Counted from the stretch's first letter, positions 1 to 8,172 are shown. The stretch: DNA of 24,483 nt from Clostridia bacterium (GCA_900769875.1 CAAGII010000186.1:1-24483), one strand, 5' to 3'. A program made the numbers and translations. The notes: generated from the letters alone by a model not told the origin.

Positions 1-412
1 CCAGCAGCGTCTGCTCTCCCTCCATCAGGCGCAGGCGTAGGCACTTCATACCGCCGGGCAGGGTGGTGCATTCGGCTGGCGTCTGCTGCTCCAGCCGGAA
101 GCGTGCGCGCCATGCGGGTGCGGCGCTGTCAATCTGCTCGCGGCGGCTGTGGGGAATGCGGCTCGCGAAGGTTCCGAGCGTGAACTGACCATTGTCCGTC
201 ACGGTCAGCAGGCTGCCCAGCGGATGCGGCTGGTGACCCAGCTGTCCCTGCTCCTCCATTTCGCACAGCCCCAGCTGCAGGGTAAAATAGTTCATGATGT
301 CCGTTTCCACCATGAACTGCAACAGCTGTGACGCGGTGCAGGGACCGAGCCTTGTAATTGCATAGAGGATGGTCAGCCGGTTTTCCGCCTCCGGGATGAT
401 ACGCCGCTCCAT
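1..412 (-). CDS. DUF4364-like winged-helix protein (3' end outside window)
   Basis: The minus strand is open from an ATG at 412 to the window edge, giving about 137 residues of an incomplete protein. The start MERRIIPEAENRLTILYAIT, followed by MNYFTLQLGLCEMEEQGQL and then LLTVTDNGQ and FASRIP, follows the pattern I know from clostridial DUF4364 proteins: a winged-helix-like N-terminal domain, then a short beta-rich part. The start is set by an AGGAGG six bases upstream. It lies downstream of the HPr-like gene but beyond that gene's terminator, so it is probably a separate unit. Family function is poorly defined; DNA binding is an inference from the fold. The assignment comes from remembered family pattern and is not a search result. 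Confidence 0.72.
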   Translation of the reverse strand, partial: MERRIIPEAENRLTILYAITRLGPCTASQLLQFMVETDIMNYFTLQLGLCEMEEQGQLGHQPHPLGSLLTVTDNGQFTLGTFASRIPHSRREQIDSAAPAWRARFRLEQQTPAECTTLPGGMKCLRLRLMEGEQTLL

Positions 413-449
413 GTGTGCCTCCTGACGCCTGATACGACCAAGTGACGGC

Positions 450-491
450 AAAAGCCTCCCATGATGCGCAACACCGGGGTTGCATGGGAGG
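450..491 (-). terminator. Rho-independent terminator after the HPr-like gene
   Basis: The minus strand carries CCTCCCATG paired with CATGGGAGG, with a smaller inner hairpin, followed by CTTTTG. It lies 65 bases after the HPr-like stop codon and separates that gene from the DUF4364-like gene. Confidence 0.7.
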
Positions 492-555
492 GGTGTCGTC
501 CTGGTATGGGGAAGGCGGTATGCCCGCCGCCTCCCGGATGGTCTGTGAATCCTGC

Positions 556-804
556 TTACTTGACCATGAAGGGCTTGATGTTCTCCATCAGCTCAGCGAT
601 TTTCTGATCGTCTCTGGTCTTGTCATCGTCAACCTCCAGGGTGATGGGCTTGCTCAGATCCAGGCTGAAGATGCCCAGAATGCTCTTGGCGTCCACCACA
701 TGGCGGCCGGAGCGCAGATCCATGTCGAATGCGTACTTGTTGACGATGTTCACGAACGTCTTGACGTTCTCCGCAAGGCTCAGTCTGATATCAATCTTCT
801 GCAT
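556..804 (-). CDS. HPr-like (Crh-like) protein lacking the active-site His
   Basis: An 82-aa protein with HPr length and fold pattern. The start at ATG 804 is set by AGGAGG eight bases upstream; an in-frame start 21 bases earlier would place the ribosome site inside the gene. HPr carries a phosphoryl-accepting His in a GxHARP motif around residue 15. Here that stretch reads SLAENVKTFVN, so the His is absent. The regulatory serine region is kept (DAKSILGIFSLDL, matching the Ser46 segment of HPr). This resembles the logic of Bacillus Crh, which is phosphorylated by HPr kinase but cannot pass phosphate to sugars. A role in carbon catabolite control is therefore an inference. It has its own sigma-A promoter and its own terminator. 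Confidence 0.75.
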   Translation of the reverse strand: MQKIDIRLSLAENVKTFVNIVNKYAFDMDLRSGRHVVDAKSILGIFSLDLSKPITLEVDDDKTRDDQKIAELMENIKPFMVK

Positions 805-863
805 GGTATACACCTCCTGTATCAATCGCCCGTTGCCGCGAGTTTTCTTCCGGCAACCATTTC

Positions 864-892
864 ATTATAGCGGTATCGGCTGGAAAATGCAA
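864..892 (-). promoter_or_regulatory. Sigma-A promoter of the HPr-like gene
   Basis: On the minus strand, TTGCAT (887-892) and TATAAT (864-869) are separated by 17 bases. The predicted start lies about 50 bases before the HPr-like ATG, just after the murG stop codon. Confidence 0.8.
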
Positions 893-914
893 GCATTTCT
901 CCGTTGGGCTGCGT

Positions 915-2000
915 TCATTTTTTGGCAATCTGCGCATGCTGCTGCGCTTCCTCGATCAGCTCCAGCACGCGCTGGGTGCCGTTGGCGGGCGGCGCCTGAC
1001 GCACGGCGCAAATCAGCTGCTCGCGATCGCGCCAGACCTGCATCAGCGCGTCTGTGAGGGTGCTTGCCGTCATATCCTCCTGCATCAGCACGCGGCACAG
1101 GCCGCGCTTTTCCATGCTCTGCGCGTTGAGAATCTGGTCGCCGCGGCTGGCGCCCTTGGGATAGGGAACGAGCAGCAGCGGCTTTGCCAGCGCCTGAAAC
1201 TCCATCAGCGCGTTGCTTCCCGCGCGGCTCAGCACAAGATCTGCGCAGGCCAGCACATCGGGCAGCTCCGAATCCAGAAACTCCACCTGCGTATAGCCCG
1301 GCGTGCCCTCAAGAGAGGCATCCAGATTGCCCCTGCCGCACAGGTGCGCCACATCGAAGGTGCGGGTCAGCACATCCAGCGCGTCCCTGAGCGCACGGTT
1401 GACGGCCTGCGCGCCGGAGGAGCCGCCCATCATCAGCAGTACGGGCTTCGTACCTGAGAAGTGCATCAGGCTCAGCCCCCGCGCGCGGCTGCCGCCAAAA
1501 AGCTCCGGCCGCAGCGGCGTACCGACCGCTTCCGCCTTCCTGCCAAGCGCGGCGGCGCATTCGGGGAAGGTGGTGGCAATGCGCCACGCAAAGGGCGCGC
1601 ACAGCCTGTTGGCAAGTCCCGGGGTCAGATCGCTTTCATGGCATACCACGGGAATGCGGTGAAGCCATGCGCCGAACACAACCGGCACTGCCACAAAGCC
1701 GCCCTTGCTGAACACCACGTCGGGCCGGATTCTGCCCATCAGCCGCGCCGACTGGAACGCGCCCGCCACGACCTTGAAGGGGTCGATCAGGTTCTGCCAT
1801 GAAAAATAGCGGCGCAGCTTGCCGGTCTTGACCGCGTGGTAGGTCACGCCGGGAATGGACTCCATTTTCGCGCGCTCCATGCCGCTTTCTGTACCGATAT
1901 AGTGGATTTCGTAGCCCTTCTCCTTCAAATGCGGAATCAGCGCCAGATGGGGCGTGACATGCCCCATGGTACCGCCGCCTGTCAGCACGATTTTCTTCAT
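915..2000 (-). CDS. murG: UDP-GlcNAc:undecaprenyl-PP-MurNAc-pentapeptide GlcNAc transferase
   Basis: A 361-aa GT-B glycosyltransferase. MurG adds GlcNAc to lipid I to make lipid II on the cytoplasmic face of the membrane, the last inner-leaflet step of peptidoglycan precursor synthesis. The N-terminal glycine-rich loop is GGGTMGHVTPHLAL, the HVTP variant usual in many Firmicutes. The C-terminal domain has MMGGSSGAQAVN and the donor-binding stretch LVLSRAGSNALMEF, then a GASRGDQILNAQ segment. Start at ATG 2000 is chosen because AAGGAGG sits about eight bases upstream; an earlier in-frame start adds residues before the family's natural MKKIVLTGG beginning. It is transcribed from a near-consensus promoter. 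It is not in a dcw cluster here, which is common for this MurG type. Confidence 0.93.
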   Translation of the reverse strand: MKKIVLTGGGTMGHVTPHLALIPHLKEKGYEIHYIGTESGMERAKMESIPGVTYHAVKTGKLRRYFSWQNLIDPFKVVAGAFQSARLMGRIRPDVVFSKGGFVAVPVVFGAWLHRIPVVCHESDLTPGLANRLCAPFAWRIATTFPECAAALGRKAEAVGTPLRPELFGGSRARGLSLMHFSGTKPVLLMMGGSSGAQAVNRALRDALDVLTRTFDVAHLCGRGNLDASLEGTPGYTQVEFLDSELPDVLACADLVLSRAGSNALMEFQALAKPLLLVPYPKGASRGDQILNAQSMEKRGLCRVLMQEDMTASTLTDALMQVWRDREQLICAVRQAPPANGTQRVLELIEEAQQHAQIAKK

Positions 2001-2034
2001 GCGGAGTCCCCTCCTTCTGCCTGATGGCATGCCC

Positions 2035-2064
2035 ATTATAGAGGATAGGAGGGGCGGTTGTCAA
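2035..2064 (-). promoter_or_regulatory. Sigma-A promoter of murG
   Basis: TTGACA (2059-2064, minus strand) and TATAAT (2035-2040) are both perfect consensus hexamers, separated by 18 bases, just upstream of the murG ribosome site. Confidence 0.88.
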
Positions 2065-2083
2065 GCGTGCGCGCGGGCACGGC

Positions 2084-2118
2084 AAAAGGCTGCCGGGATT
2101 GATTCCTCCCGCGCAGCC
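2084..2118 (-). terminator. Terminator after the phasin-like gene
   Basis: The minus strand reads GGCTGC-g-CGGGA, an eight-base loop, then TCCCGGCAGCC followed by TTTTG. This is an 11-bp stem with one bulge. It insulates murG from the upstream gene. Confidence 0.7.
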
Positions 2119-2135
2119 GTGCTGACCGGTCGAAG

Positions 2136-2528
2136 CTACTCCTTGTCGTTCTCCGTGTCCTCGTAGCGGATATCGCTGCCGCATTCGCGGGAGGGTTCGC
2201 ATTCGCAGGAGGGTTCGCATTCGCAGTCCCTGTCCTGCCGGGACTGCGCGTCCTGGGCAGCGTCCATTTCATCAAGCCGGCGGCGCAGCTCGTCGCGCTG
2301 GGCGCGGGACAGGCAGCTGACGTCGATTTCCGGCTCTTTCCTTGCGTCATCGCAGGCCTTCTGCATGGCCTGCTTCAGCTCGTCCGCGCGCTCCTGCCCC
2401 TGTCGGACGGCTGCCTCACCCTTTTCCACAAGAACCTTCGCAAGGCTGCTGCCAGCCTCGATGGTGGCGGCGACCGCACCGACGCTGCCGTACACGATGT
2501 CCTTCAAAACCTTCTCGACTGTGCTCAT
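2136..2528 (-). CDS. Small phasin-like / coiled-coil protein with Cys-Glu repeat tail
   Basis: A 130-aa protein of unknown function. ATG 2528 is chosen because AAAGGAG lies seven bases upstream; a TTG six bases earlier is too close to it. Residues 1-60 are Ala/Glu/Lys-rich and predicted helical (EKVLKDIVYGSVGAVAATIE, then a KGEAAVRQGQERADEL stretch), similar in style to phasin-like proteins of Clostridia. Residues 70-95 form a second charged helix. The acidic tail contains a short tandem repeat, CECEP-S-CECEP-S-REC, encoded by near-identical 18-base units. The tail could bind metal, which is an inference. No signal peptide or membrane segment is visible. Confidence 0.6.
   Translation of the reverse strand: MSTVEKVLKDIVYGSVGAVAATIEAGSSLAKVLVEKGEAAVRQGQERADELKQAMQKACDDARKEPEIDVSCLSRAQRDELRRRLDEMDAAQDAQSRQDRDCECEPSCECEPSRECGSDIRYEDTENDKE
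2173..2229. repeat. 18-bp tandem repeat encoding CECEPS units
   Basis: About three imperfect copies of GTTCGCATTCGCAGGAGG on the plus strand, within the minus-strand gene at 2136-2528. The copies keep the frame, adding six residues (CECEPS) each. Confidence 0.75.
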
Positions 2529-2568
2529 GTTCAAGCTCCTTTCCTTCGGGCAATCGTCCCGTATCCTT

Positions 2569-2597
2569 ATTGTAGCCCAATGCGCGCGCCAATAAAA
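2569..2597 (-). promoter_or_regulatory. Candidate promoter of the phasin-like gene
   Basis: TACAAT (2569-2574, minus strand) is a good -10 box 40 bases before the start codon. The -35 region around TTTTAT is poor, so the assignment rests on the -10 and its position. Confidence 0.45.
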
Positions 2598-2700
2598 GAG
2601 GGAATCGCTGATATGTCGCAGGGAATGTCTGAAAGCATCGCGCGAAGGGCTGTTCGCTGGTCATTGCTGGAAAATGTGATAGAAGTGTTACACACCAAGC

Positions 2701-2729
2701 TTGACAATGCAACACATTCGCCATACAAT
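2701..2729 (+). promoter_or_regulatory. Sigma-A promoter of the SH3-repeat protein gene
   Basis: TTGACA (2701-2706), a 17-base spacer and TACAAT (2724-2729). The leader then has a small CCGGCTTCAGCCGG hairpin (about 2739-2752) before the GAGGTGA ribosome site. The rest of the 2529-2791 gap holds only this and the divergent promoter. Confidence 0.85.
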
Positions 2730-2791
2730 AATGCTACCCGGCTTCAGCCGGTGTGGGAAAACCGGCTGTGACAACAACGAGGTGAAATGAT

Positions 2792-5700
2792 ATGAAGCAC
2801 GGATGGTGCAGACTGGCGTCGGTCGTGATGGTATTTCTGGCGCTTTGCCTGACGCAGGCAATGGCGGATACGCAGCCTGACGGCACCTATGTCAGGGTCG
2901 TCAGGGACAGCGTGAACCTTCGCAGGGACGCAAGCGTCCAGTCCGAAAGCTGGCTGCAGCTGAAAAAGGGCTACATCTGTCAGCTGCTGAGCGTGGAAAG
3001 CGTCAGCGCGGATCGCTGGTACTGCGTGCTGGCGGGCAAGCCCGGCTCGACCATCGGCTATGTGGGCTATATTCGCTCGGACATGGCGGAGCTGATGACG
3101 TCCGGCGCGGCGGCTGCATGGGAGCAGTCGCCCGTGCAGCCTGACGGGCAAAGCGGCGTCGCCGGCGCGCGCGCTCTGGCGAGCGTCAGCGGCACGGCAT
3201 GGCTGTATCAGAATCCCCAAAGAACCGCCTCGGTATGCCTCATGCAGGACGGCGACGGCGTGCAGGTGCTTCGCCGTACGGTCGATGCGGACGGCGAGGA
3301 GCTGTATCTGGTTGCATACGGCAACCAGGTCGGGTATGCCGCCGCGTCTGACATGCGCATCACCTGTGGCAGCGCGGAGCAGGTGCCTGCCGAAGCGGAT
3401 ATCTGGTATACCACAGCCGGGCGGGTTAATCTCCGCTCGCAGCCGCGCAGGAGCGCCGGTCATGTGCTTGCGAATATCGCGCGCCCCGCCACTGCGGTGG
3501 AGGTGTTTGCGCGCGTTCTGACACGCGATGATGAATGGTATCTGGCAGCGTACGGTTCGCAGCTGGGCTATGTGCATGGCGACATGCTGTCCAAGCGCGC
3601 CGATGACGCATTGGAGATTTCCGGCTGCGTGGAAACGCTGGAGGATGACGTCCGCGTCCGTACGCAGCCCCGCGGTCTTGTACTGACCACGACGGGGAAA
3701 GCCGGAGCCCGGCTTGCCTTTGACGATATGCTCACCGAAGGGAGCGACAGCTGGTATCACGTTTCCTGCGCGCAGGGCTCATCCGGCTGGGTTTACGGCG
3801 GTCTGGTGAAGGAAATCCCCCTCAGCGAGGCCGATCCCGGTATGGCGCAGACGGAGCCGGAGGCCGTTTCGGAAACCGGCTATGTGCGCACCACGGTGGA
3901 AAGGCTGCTGCTCCGCGCCGTACCAGGCGGCGTGGCTGTCGACCGGATTGAGGAAAAGGGGCTTGTACTGCCCTACGACCGCGCCAGCACGTTGCAGGGA
4001 AGCAGCTGGTATCATGTGACCCTGCCTCTTGGAAAGAGTGGCTGGGTGAGCGGACGCTTTGCTGAGCCGCTCAGCGATGAGATGATGGAAAAGCTCCGTC
4101 TGACGCGCCCCGAAGCCGCCGCGGAGGAGGCGGAGCCGGTTACGTCCGCGCTTGCCCCGGCCAGGGAGGCGGTGCAGGACAACGGCTACGGGCTGCTGAC
4201 TGCGCCCGCGCTGGTGCGCTCCGCGCCCGGTGGCATGGTGGTGGAGACAGTCACGGGCGACGGCTCGGCGCTGCCCTATCATGCGGCGACGATGTGGGAG
4301 GGCGACATGTGGTACCTCGTTGCCTACGCGCCCGACCGTCAGGGCTGGGTGAGGGGCGGCAGCTTCTGCCCCTCGAGCATGGTGGCGATCAGCGCAGTGC
4401 CCACGCCGTTTGTGACGGAGCAGCCGCCGGTGAATGATATCCCGCTGGGTTTGGTCATGACCACGAATCCCTATGTGTACGTTCGCGCGACGCCGGGCGG
4501 CACGGCGGTTGGGCAGGTTGAGCGCGCGGATACGCAGATGCCCTGCTACGCGGTAGAGAGCTATCGCGGTGAAACGTGGTATCAGGTGGAGTATGCCGCC
4601 GGCAAGCGCGGATGGATGCACAGCGGCTATGTGCGCTGGGTCAACGAGGAGACCGCTACGCCCCAGCCGACCATGACCGTGGCGCCCACGCCCTCGCCCG
4701 CGCCCACCGCAGTCAGGCGCACCGGCTATGTCAAGACCACCACGGCGCGCCTGCAGGTGCGCGATGTGCCCTTTGGCGATCAGGTGGTCGGCCGGATCGA
4801 GCAGGCCGAAACCATTGTGCCCTTCACGGATGTCTCATATGAAACCTATGTCAACTGGTACCGGGTCGAGTATGCGCCCGGCGCCTTCGGATGGGTGCAT
4901 GGCGCGTATGTGATTGAGGTGGACGAAGCCGAGGCGGCCACGCCGCCCGCCGATGCGCCCACGCACGGCCCGTGGCTCGGACAGGTCAGGACGACCGGCA
5001 GCAATGTGCAGGTGCGCAGCCAGCCCGGAAACGGTGAGGTGCTTGCGAGGATTCCCGAGGCGCTGACCGTGCTGAGTTTTGACAGCGTGCGCACGCTGGA
5101 CGGAACCAGATGGTACCGCGTCGCGTATGCGGAGCAGGGCTATGGCTGGATCAGCGGCGCGTATGCGGAAGCGATGGCGGATGATTCGATCGCTGTGCCG
5201 CACATCACCTCGCATGAGCCGCAGCAGATTGTGACGCTGAATGACGACATTGCCGTGACATGGACGCAGGTGCCCGAGGCTGCGCTGTATGCGGTCAGCA
5301 CGCAGGTGCTGGAGGGCGAGCCTGCATTTGCCCCCACGGAGCGCGGCGAAGCGCTGGTGGAGGGGATGACGACCACTGCCAACGGTGTGCTGCTGGTGCG
5401 CAGCCAGCTGGCGCAGTATGCCGGACGCTGGCTGAAACTGAGCGTGACCGCCGTGACGGGCGAGGGCAGCGCGTCGCAGGAGGCGGTTGTGTACCTGCAT
5501 CTGGACGCTGTGGAACGCGCGCGCTTTACCAGCCATGAGGACGGCGACACGATTGATCTTGCCATGAATCCCGTCATCGCGTGGACGACGGACGGCGGAT
5601 ATGCGTGGTATCATGTCAGCATGAGCCTGCTTGCGGGCGAGCCCGGTCAGGACGATGAGGACGCGCAGCTCCTGATGGATCGGGAGCTTGTCAACAGTCA

Positions 5701-6556
5701 GTCACTGCTGCTGGACAGAAGCGTGCTGGAAAGCGGCAGGTGGCTGAGGATCACCGTGGAAACCTATGATGAGGCGCGCGGAAACGCCGAGGCAAGCGTG
5801 CTTTACCTGCTGCTGACGGACAGCGCACCCGTGCCGACTCAAGCGCCGACGGACACACCGCCTGTGGAGGACGAGACGGAGAACGGAAGCGAGCCTGAAC
5901 CTGAGGGCAGCGACGCATCCGAGCCCGCTGACGAGCCGAACGCATCCGAGCCTGCGGACGAGCCGAACGCATCCGAGCCCGCGGACGAGCCGAACGCATC
6001 CGAGCCTGCGGACGAGCCGGAGGAGCCTGCGGGGGACGATGCTCCCGCAGAGGATGCGCCCGCGGATGAGCCCATGATGGTGGGCGGTATGCCGGTCTAT
6101 CCCGCGGAAAAGGTGGACTGGTTCACCGGCGATATTCAGCAGCTGCTTCCGCGCGGCTCCGTGTTTCAGGTGTATGACGTGGCAAGCGGCATTGTGTGGA
6201 CGGCCAAGCGCTCCGCGGGCGGCAACCATGCGGATATTGAGCCGCTGACGGAGGCGGACAGTGCGAAGTTCCTGACCATGTACGCCGTGAGCGACCTGAG
6301 CGAGATCCGCGAGGACAATCACTGGCAGCGCCGCGCGTGTCTGGTCACGGTGGGCGAACGAACCTTTGCCTGCTCGCTCTATGGCGTGCCGCACAATCCG
6401 GACGGCGATACGCTGCCCGATAACGGCATGGACGGGCAGGTATGTCTGCACTTTACCAACAGCCTGTCGCATTCTGCGGCCAGTCAGACGCAGGATCAGT
6501 ATCACCGCGAGGCGATCGAGCAGGCGTGGCTGAATGCGCCCAACGGACGGCGCTGA
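2792..6556 (+). CDS. Large secreted protein with about nine SH3-like repeats
   Basis: 1254 aa. An N-terminal signal peptide (VVMVFLALCLTQAMA) predicts secretion. About nine bacterial SH3-like repeats follow, near residues 30-90, 130-190, 208-268, 285-342, 363-427, 466-530, 552-616, 646-711 and 730-795; most have a WY pair and a GWV or GYV turn near the end. Two beta-sandwich-like modules, each opening with TSHE, lie near 805-905 and 908-1005. An acidic linker with four ASEPADEPN repeats precedes a C-terminal domain (about 1090-1254) with GGNHADIEPLT and HFTNSLSH motifs. I have seen that C-terminal domain pattern in other clostridial SH3 proteins but cannot name it. SH3 repeats usually bind cell-wall peptides, so a wall-associated role is inferred. 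Start: GAGGTGA six to seven bases before ATG 2792. Confidence 0.85.
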   Translation: MKHGWCRLASVVMVFLALCLTQAMADTQPDGTYVRVVRDSVNLRRDASVQSESWLQLKKGYICQLLSVESVSADRWYCVLAGKPGSTIGYVGYIRSDMAELMTSGAAAAWEQSPVQPDGQSGVAGARALASVSGTAWLYQNPQRTASVCLMQDGDGVQVLRRTVDADGEELYLVAYGNQVGYAAASDMRITCGSAEQVPAEADIWYTTAGRVNLRSQPRRSAGHVLANIARPATAVEVFARVLTRDDEWYLAAYGSQLGYVHGDMLSKRADDALEISGCVETLEDDVRVRTQPRGLVLTTTGKAGARLAFDDMLTEGSDSWYHVSCAQGSSGWVYGGLVKEIPLSEADPGMAQTEPEAVSETGYVRTTVERLLLRAVPGGVAVDRIEEKGLVLPYDRASTLQGSSWYHVTLPLGKSGWVSGRFAEPLSDEMMEKLRLTRPEAAAEEAEPVTSALAPAREAVQDNGYGLLTAPALVRSAPGGMVVETVTGDGSALPYHAATMWEGDMWYLVAYAPDRQGWVRGGSFCPSSMVAISAVPTPFVTEQPPVNDIPLGLVMTTNPYVYVRATPGGTAVGQVERADTQMPCYAVESYRGETWYQVEYAAGKRGWMHSGYVRWVNEETATPQPTMTVAPTPSPAPTAVRRTGYVKTTTARLQVRDVPFGDQVVGRIEQAETIVPFTDVSYETYVNWYRVEYAPGAFGWVHGAYVIEVDEAEAATPPADAPTHGPWLGQVRTTGSNVQVRSQPGNGEVLARIPEALTVLSFDSVRTLDGTRWYRVAYAEQGYGWISGAYAEAMADDSIAVPHITSHEPQQIVTLNDDIAVTWTQVPEAALYAVSTQVLEGEPAFAPTERGEALVEGMTTTANGVLLVRSQLAQYAGRWLKLSVTAVTGEGSASQEAVVYLHLDAVERARFTSHEDGDTIDLAMNPVIAWTTDGGYAWYHVSMSLLAGEPGQDDEDAQLLMDRELVNSQSLLLDRSVLESGRWLRITVETYDEARGNAEASVLYLLLTDSAPVPTQAPTDTPPVEDETENGSEPEPEGSDASEPADEPNASEPADEPNASEPADEPNASEPADEPEEPAGDDAPAEDAPADEPMMVGGMPVYPAEKVDWFTGDIQQLLPRGSVFQVYDVASGIVWTAKRSAGGNHADIEPLTEADSAKFLTMYAVSDLSEIREDNHWQRRACLVTVGERTFACSLYGVPHNPDGDTLPDNGMDGQVCLHFTNSLSHSAASQTQDQYHREAIEQAWLNAPNGRR
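5915..6022. repeat. 27-bp tandem repeat (ASEPADEPN) x4
   Basis: Four in-frame copies of a nine-codon unit in the linker of the SH3 protein. Differences are mostly silent third-position changes. It is probably a wall-spanning spacer whose copy number may vary. Confidence 0.9.
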
Positions 6557-6582
6557 CGGACTGACTGCGTTGCGACGGATGG

Positions 6583-6612
6583 AAGCCCTGCGGCATATCG
6601 CAGGGCTTTTCC
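6583..6612 (+). terminator. Terminator after the SH3-repeat protein gene
   Basis: AGCCCTGC, an eight-base loop, then GCAGGGCT followed by TTT, 27 bases after the stop codon. Confidence 0.8.
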
Positions 6613-6641
6613 ATCGCAGGGTCTGATCGGGAGGGGTTTTT

Positions 6642-7445
6642 GTGGCACTGACCTGTTACTGCAAGAAATGCAACCGGGATGTTCCGGCGGCCGATACCTG
6701 CGAGTGCTGCGGCGGCAAGCTGGCGCGCTCGCAGGCGCGCTGCGCGTGGTGCATCGACCGCAAGCCCGTATGCGACTGGATCAGCTGGAACGAGATCATG
6801 CGCCTGTGCGTGCCTGTGCTTGCGCTTGCCGTGGCGCTTGCGCTGCTGCTGGAGCTGCTGCTTGGCGGCGTGGATGGGCTTGTGTCGATGCTGCGCGGCG
6901 GCTTTCTGCCATCGCTGCTGGCGCTGTGCGCGGTCGCGGGGATCATCATCGCGGCGGTGCTGTGGCTGCAGGACGACGAGGTGCTGGACTGCGTGATTGA
7001 CGCGAAAGGCGTGCATGTCCAGTACTATCTGCCCGAGCCGGTGCCGCTCAAGCTGCTGCTGCGTCTGAAGCCCCTGCGCCTGATGCGGCGAACGGATGCA
7101 AAGCGACGCCGACCGGTACTTTTCCGGCAGCAGGAAATCCTGTGGAAGGACGTTGCGCGCGTCCAGCTTTGGCCTGAGAAGAACATGGTGCTACTGTACG
7201 CGCCTGCATTGTGGCTTCGCGTGGCAGTGCCCTGCACGCCCTTTGTGTGGACGGACACGCTGGACATGATCCGCGACAGGCTGGGTAAGAAAAAGCAGGT
7301 GCTGCTGCCTGCCGAGCTGCGTGTGATAGAAGCCCCGACAAAGAAACGCAAGGCAAAGCCGCCGCGCGCCGACAGGCATCCCAAACCGTTCCAGTCCGCG
7401 CAGGAGGATGACCGCCCGCATGCGCGCATGGCGGATGAAGCCTGA
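6642..7445 (+). CDS. Zinc-ribbon membrane protein, function unknown
   Basis: 267 aa, starting at GTG 6642 after GGGAGGGG. Residues 5-23 contain paired cysteines (CYCKKC, then CECCGGKL) typical of a zinc ribbon, and a second set CAWC follows near 33-36. Two membrane segments lie near residues 51-75 and 85-107. The remaining cytosolic part is beta-rich (VLDCVIDAKGVHVQYYL, then ILWKDVARVQLWPEKNMVLL), a pattern like a PH-type domain, with a basic C-terminal tail containing KKRKAKPPRADRHPK. I do not recognise the family. It lies after the SH3 gene terminator and before the xpt promoter, so it is probably expressed alone or by readthrough. Confidence 0.7.
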   Translation: MALTCYCKKCNRDVPAADTCECCGGKLARSQARCAWCIDRKPVCDWISWNEIMRLCVPVLALAVALALLLELLLGGVDGLVSMLRGGFLPSLLALCAVAGIIIAAVLWLQDDEVLDCVIDAKGVHVQYYLPEPVPLKLLLRLKPLRLMRRTDAKRRRPVLFRQQEILWKDVARVQLWPEKNMVLLYAPALWLRVAVPCTPFVWTDTLDMIRDRLGKKKQVLLPAELRVIEAPTKKRKAKPPRADRHPKPFQSAQEDDRPHARMADEA

Positions 7446-7465
7446 CGCAAATTGTGACGAAACGG

Positions 7466-7494
7466 TTGAGCTGGCGGCGGGAATGTGATACAAT
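7466..7494 (+). promoter_or_regulatory. Sigma-A promoter of xpt (extended -10)
   Basis: TTGAGC (7466-7471), a 17-base spacer and TGATACAAT, giving TACAAT at 7489-7494 with an extended -10 TG. The predicted leader is only about 35 nt. Confidence 0.8.
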
Positions 7495-7535
7495 ACACAC
7501 CGTACCCACACAAGCACAGGCAGGAGGACGGGCGG

Positions 7536-8114
7536 ATGGAAGCGCTGAAGAAGGCAATTCGTGAAAAGGGCGTAGGCATTGGCAATGAAGTGGTCAAGGT
7601 GGATGGCTTTCTGAACCATCGCATTGACGTGGCGCTGTCCACGGAGATGGGCAGGGCGTTCTATGAGGCGTTCAAGGACGATCAGGTGGATTGTATCCTT
7701 ACCTGCGAGGCCAGCGGCATCGCGGTGGCGCTGACCACGGCGCAGGCGTTCGGCAATATCCCGGTGGTGTTTGCCAAGAAGGGCAAGCCGCTCAACGTGA
7801 GCGACGATGCGTATACCGCCAATGTGTATTCCTTCACCAAGCAGGTGATGAACACCGTGCGCGTCGACCGCAGCTACCTGAGCGAGGGCATGCGCGTGCT
7901 GGTGATTGACGACTTCATGGCCAATGGCGAGGCGGTGAATGGGCTGATGAACATCCTGATGCAGGCGCGCTGCGTCTGCGTGGGCGTGGGCATCTGTGTG
8001 GAGAAGGGCTTTCAGGCCGGTGGCAGGCGTCTGCGCGAGGCTGGCGTGAAGTATGTTCCGCTGGCGGTGGTGGACGCCATCGACAACGGAAAAATCATCC
8101 TCCGGGAGGATTGA
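7536..8114 (+). CDS. xpt: Xanthine phosphoribosyltransferase
   Basis: 192 aa, the usual length for Xpt. The enzyme joins xanthine to PRPP to make XMP in purine salvage. The start MEALKKAIREKGVG and the PRPP-binding motif VLVIDDFMANGEAVNGL are characteristic, as are LTCEASGIAVALTTAQAFG and VVFAKKGKPLN. ATG 7536 is chosen because AGGAGG lies about nine bases upstream; the reading frame extends upstream through the promoter, which cannot be coding. The gene stands alone here without a purine permease partner. It ends in a strong terminator shared with the convergent NUDIX gene. Confidence 0.93.
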   Translation: MEALKKAIREKGVGIGNEVVKVDGFLNHRIDVALSTEMGRAFYEAFKDDQVDCILTCEASGIAVALTTAQAFGNIPVVFAKKGKPLNVSDDAYTANVYSFTKQVMNTVRVDRSYLSEGMRVLVIDDFMANGEAVNGLMNILMQARCVCVGVGICVEKGFQAGGRRLREAGVKYVPLAVVDAIDNGKIILRED

Positions 8115-8133
8115 GCGTCCATTGGTTCATCAC

Positions 8134-8172
8134 AACGGGCGGCTGCGTGAATGATTCGCAGCCGCCCGTTTG
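8134..8172 (+). terminator. Strong terminator after xpt
   Basis: AACGGGCGGCTGCG and CGCAGCCGCCCGTT form a perfect 14-bp stem around a nine-base loop, then TTTGTT. The stem is symmetrical and may also stop transcripts from the convergent NUDIX/nadR unit, though the T run is only on the plus side. Confidence 0.92.

Noticed and set aside
129..485. A 118-aa minus-strand frame across the DUF4364-like gene
   Set aside because: It begins inside the HPr-like gene terminator and overlaps a better supported gene in another frame.
5915..6022. CRISPR-like regular repeats
   Set aside because: The units are contiguous 27-bp in-frame codon repeats without spacers.
7495..7535. A guanine/xanthine riboswitch before xpt
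   Set aside because: The predicted leader is only about 35 nt, too short for a purine aptamer, and no aptamer loops are visible.
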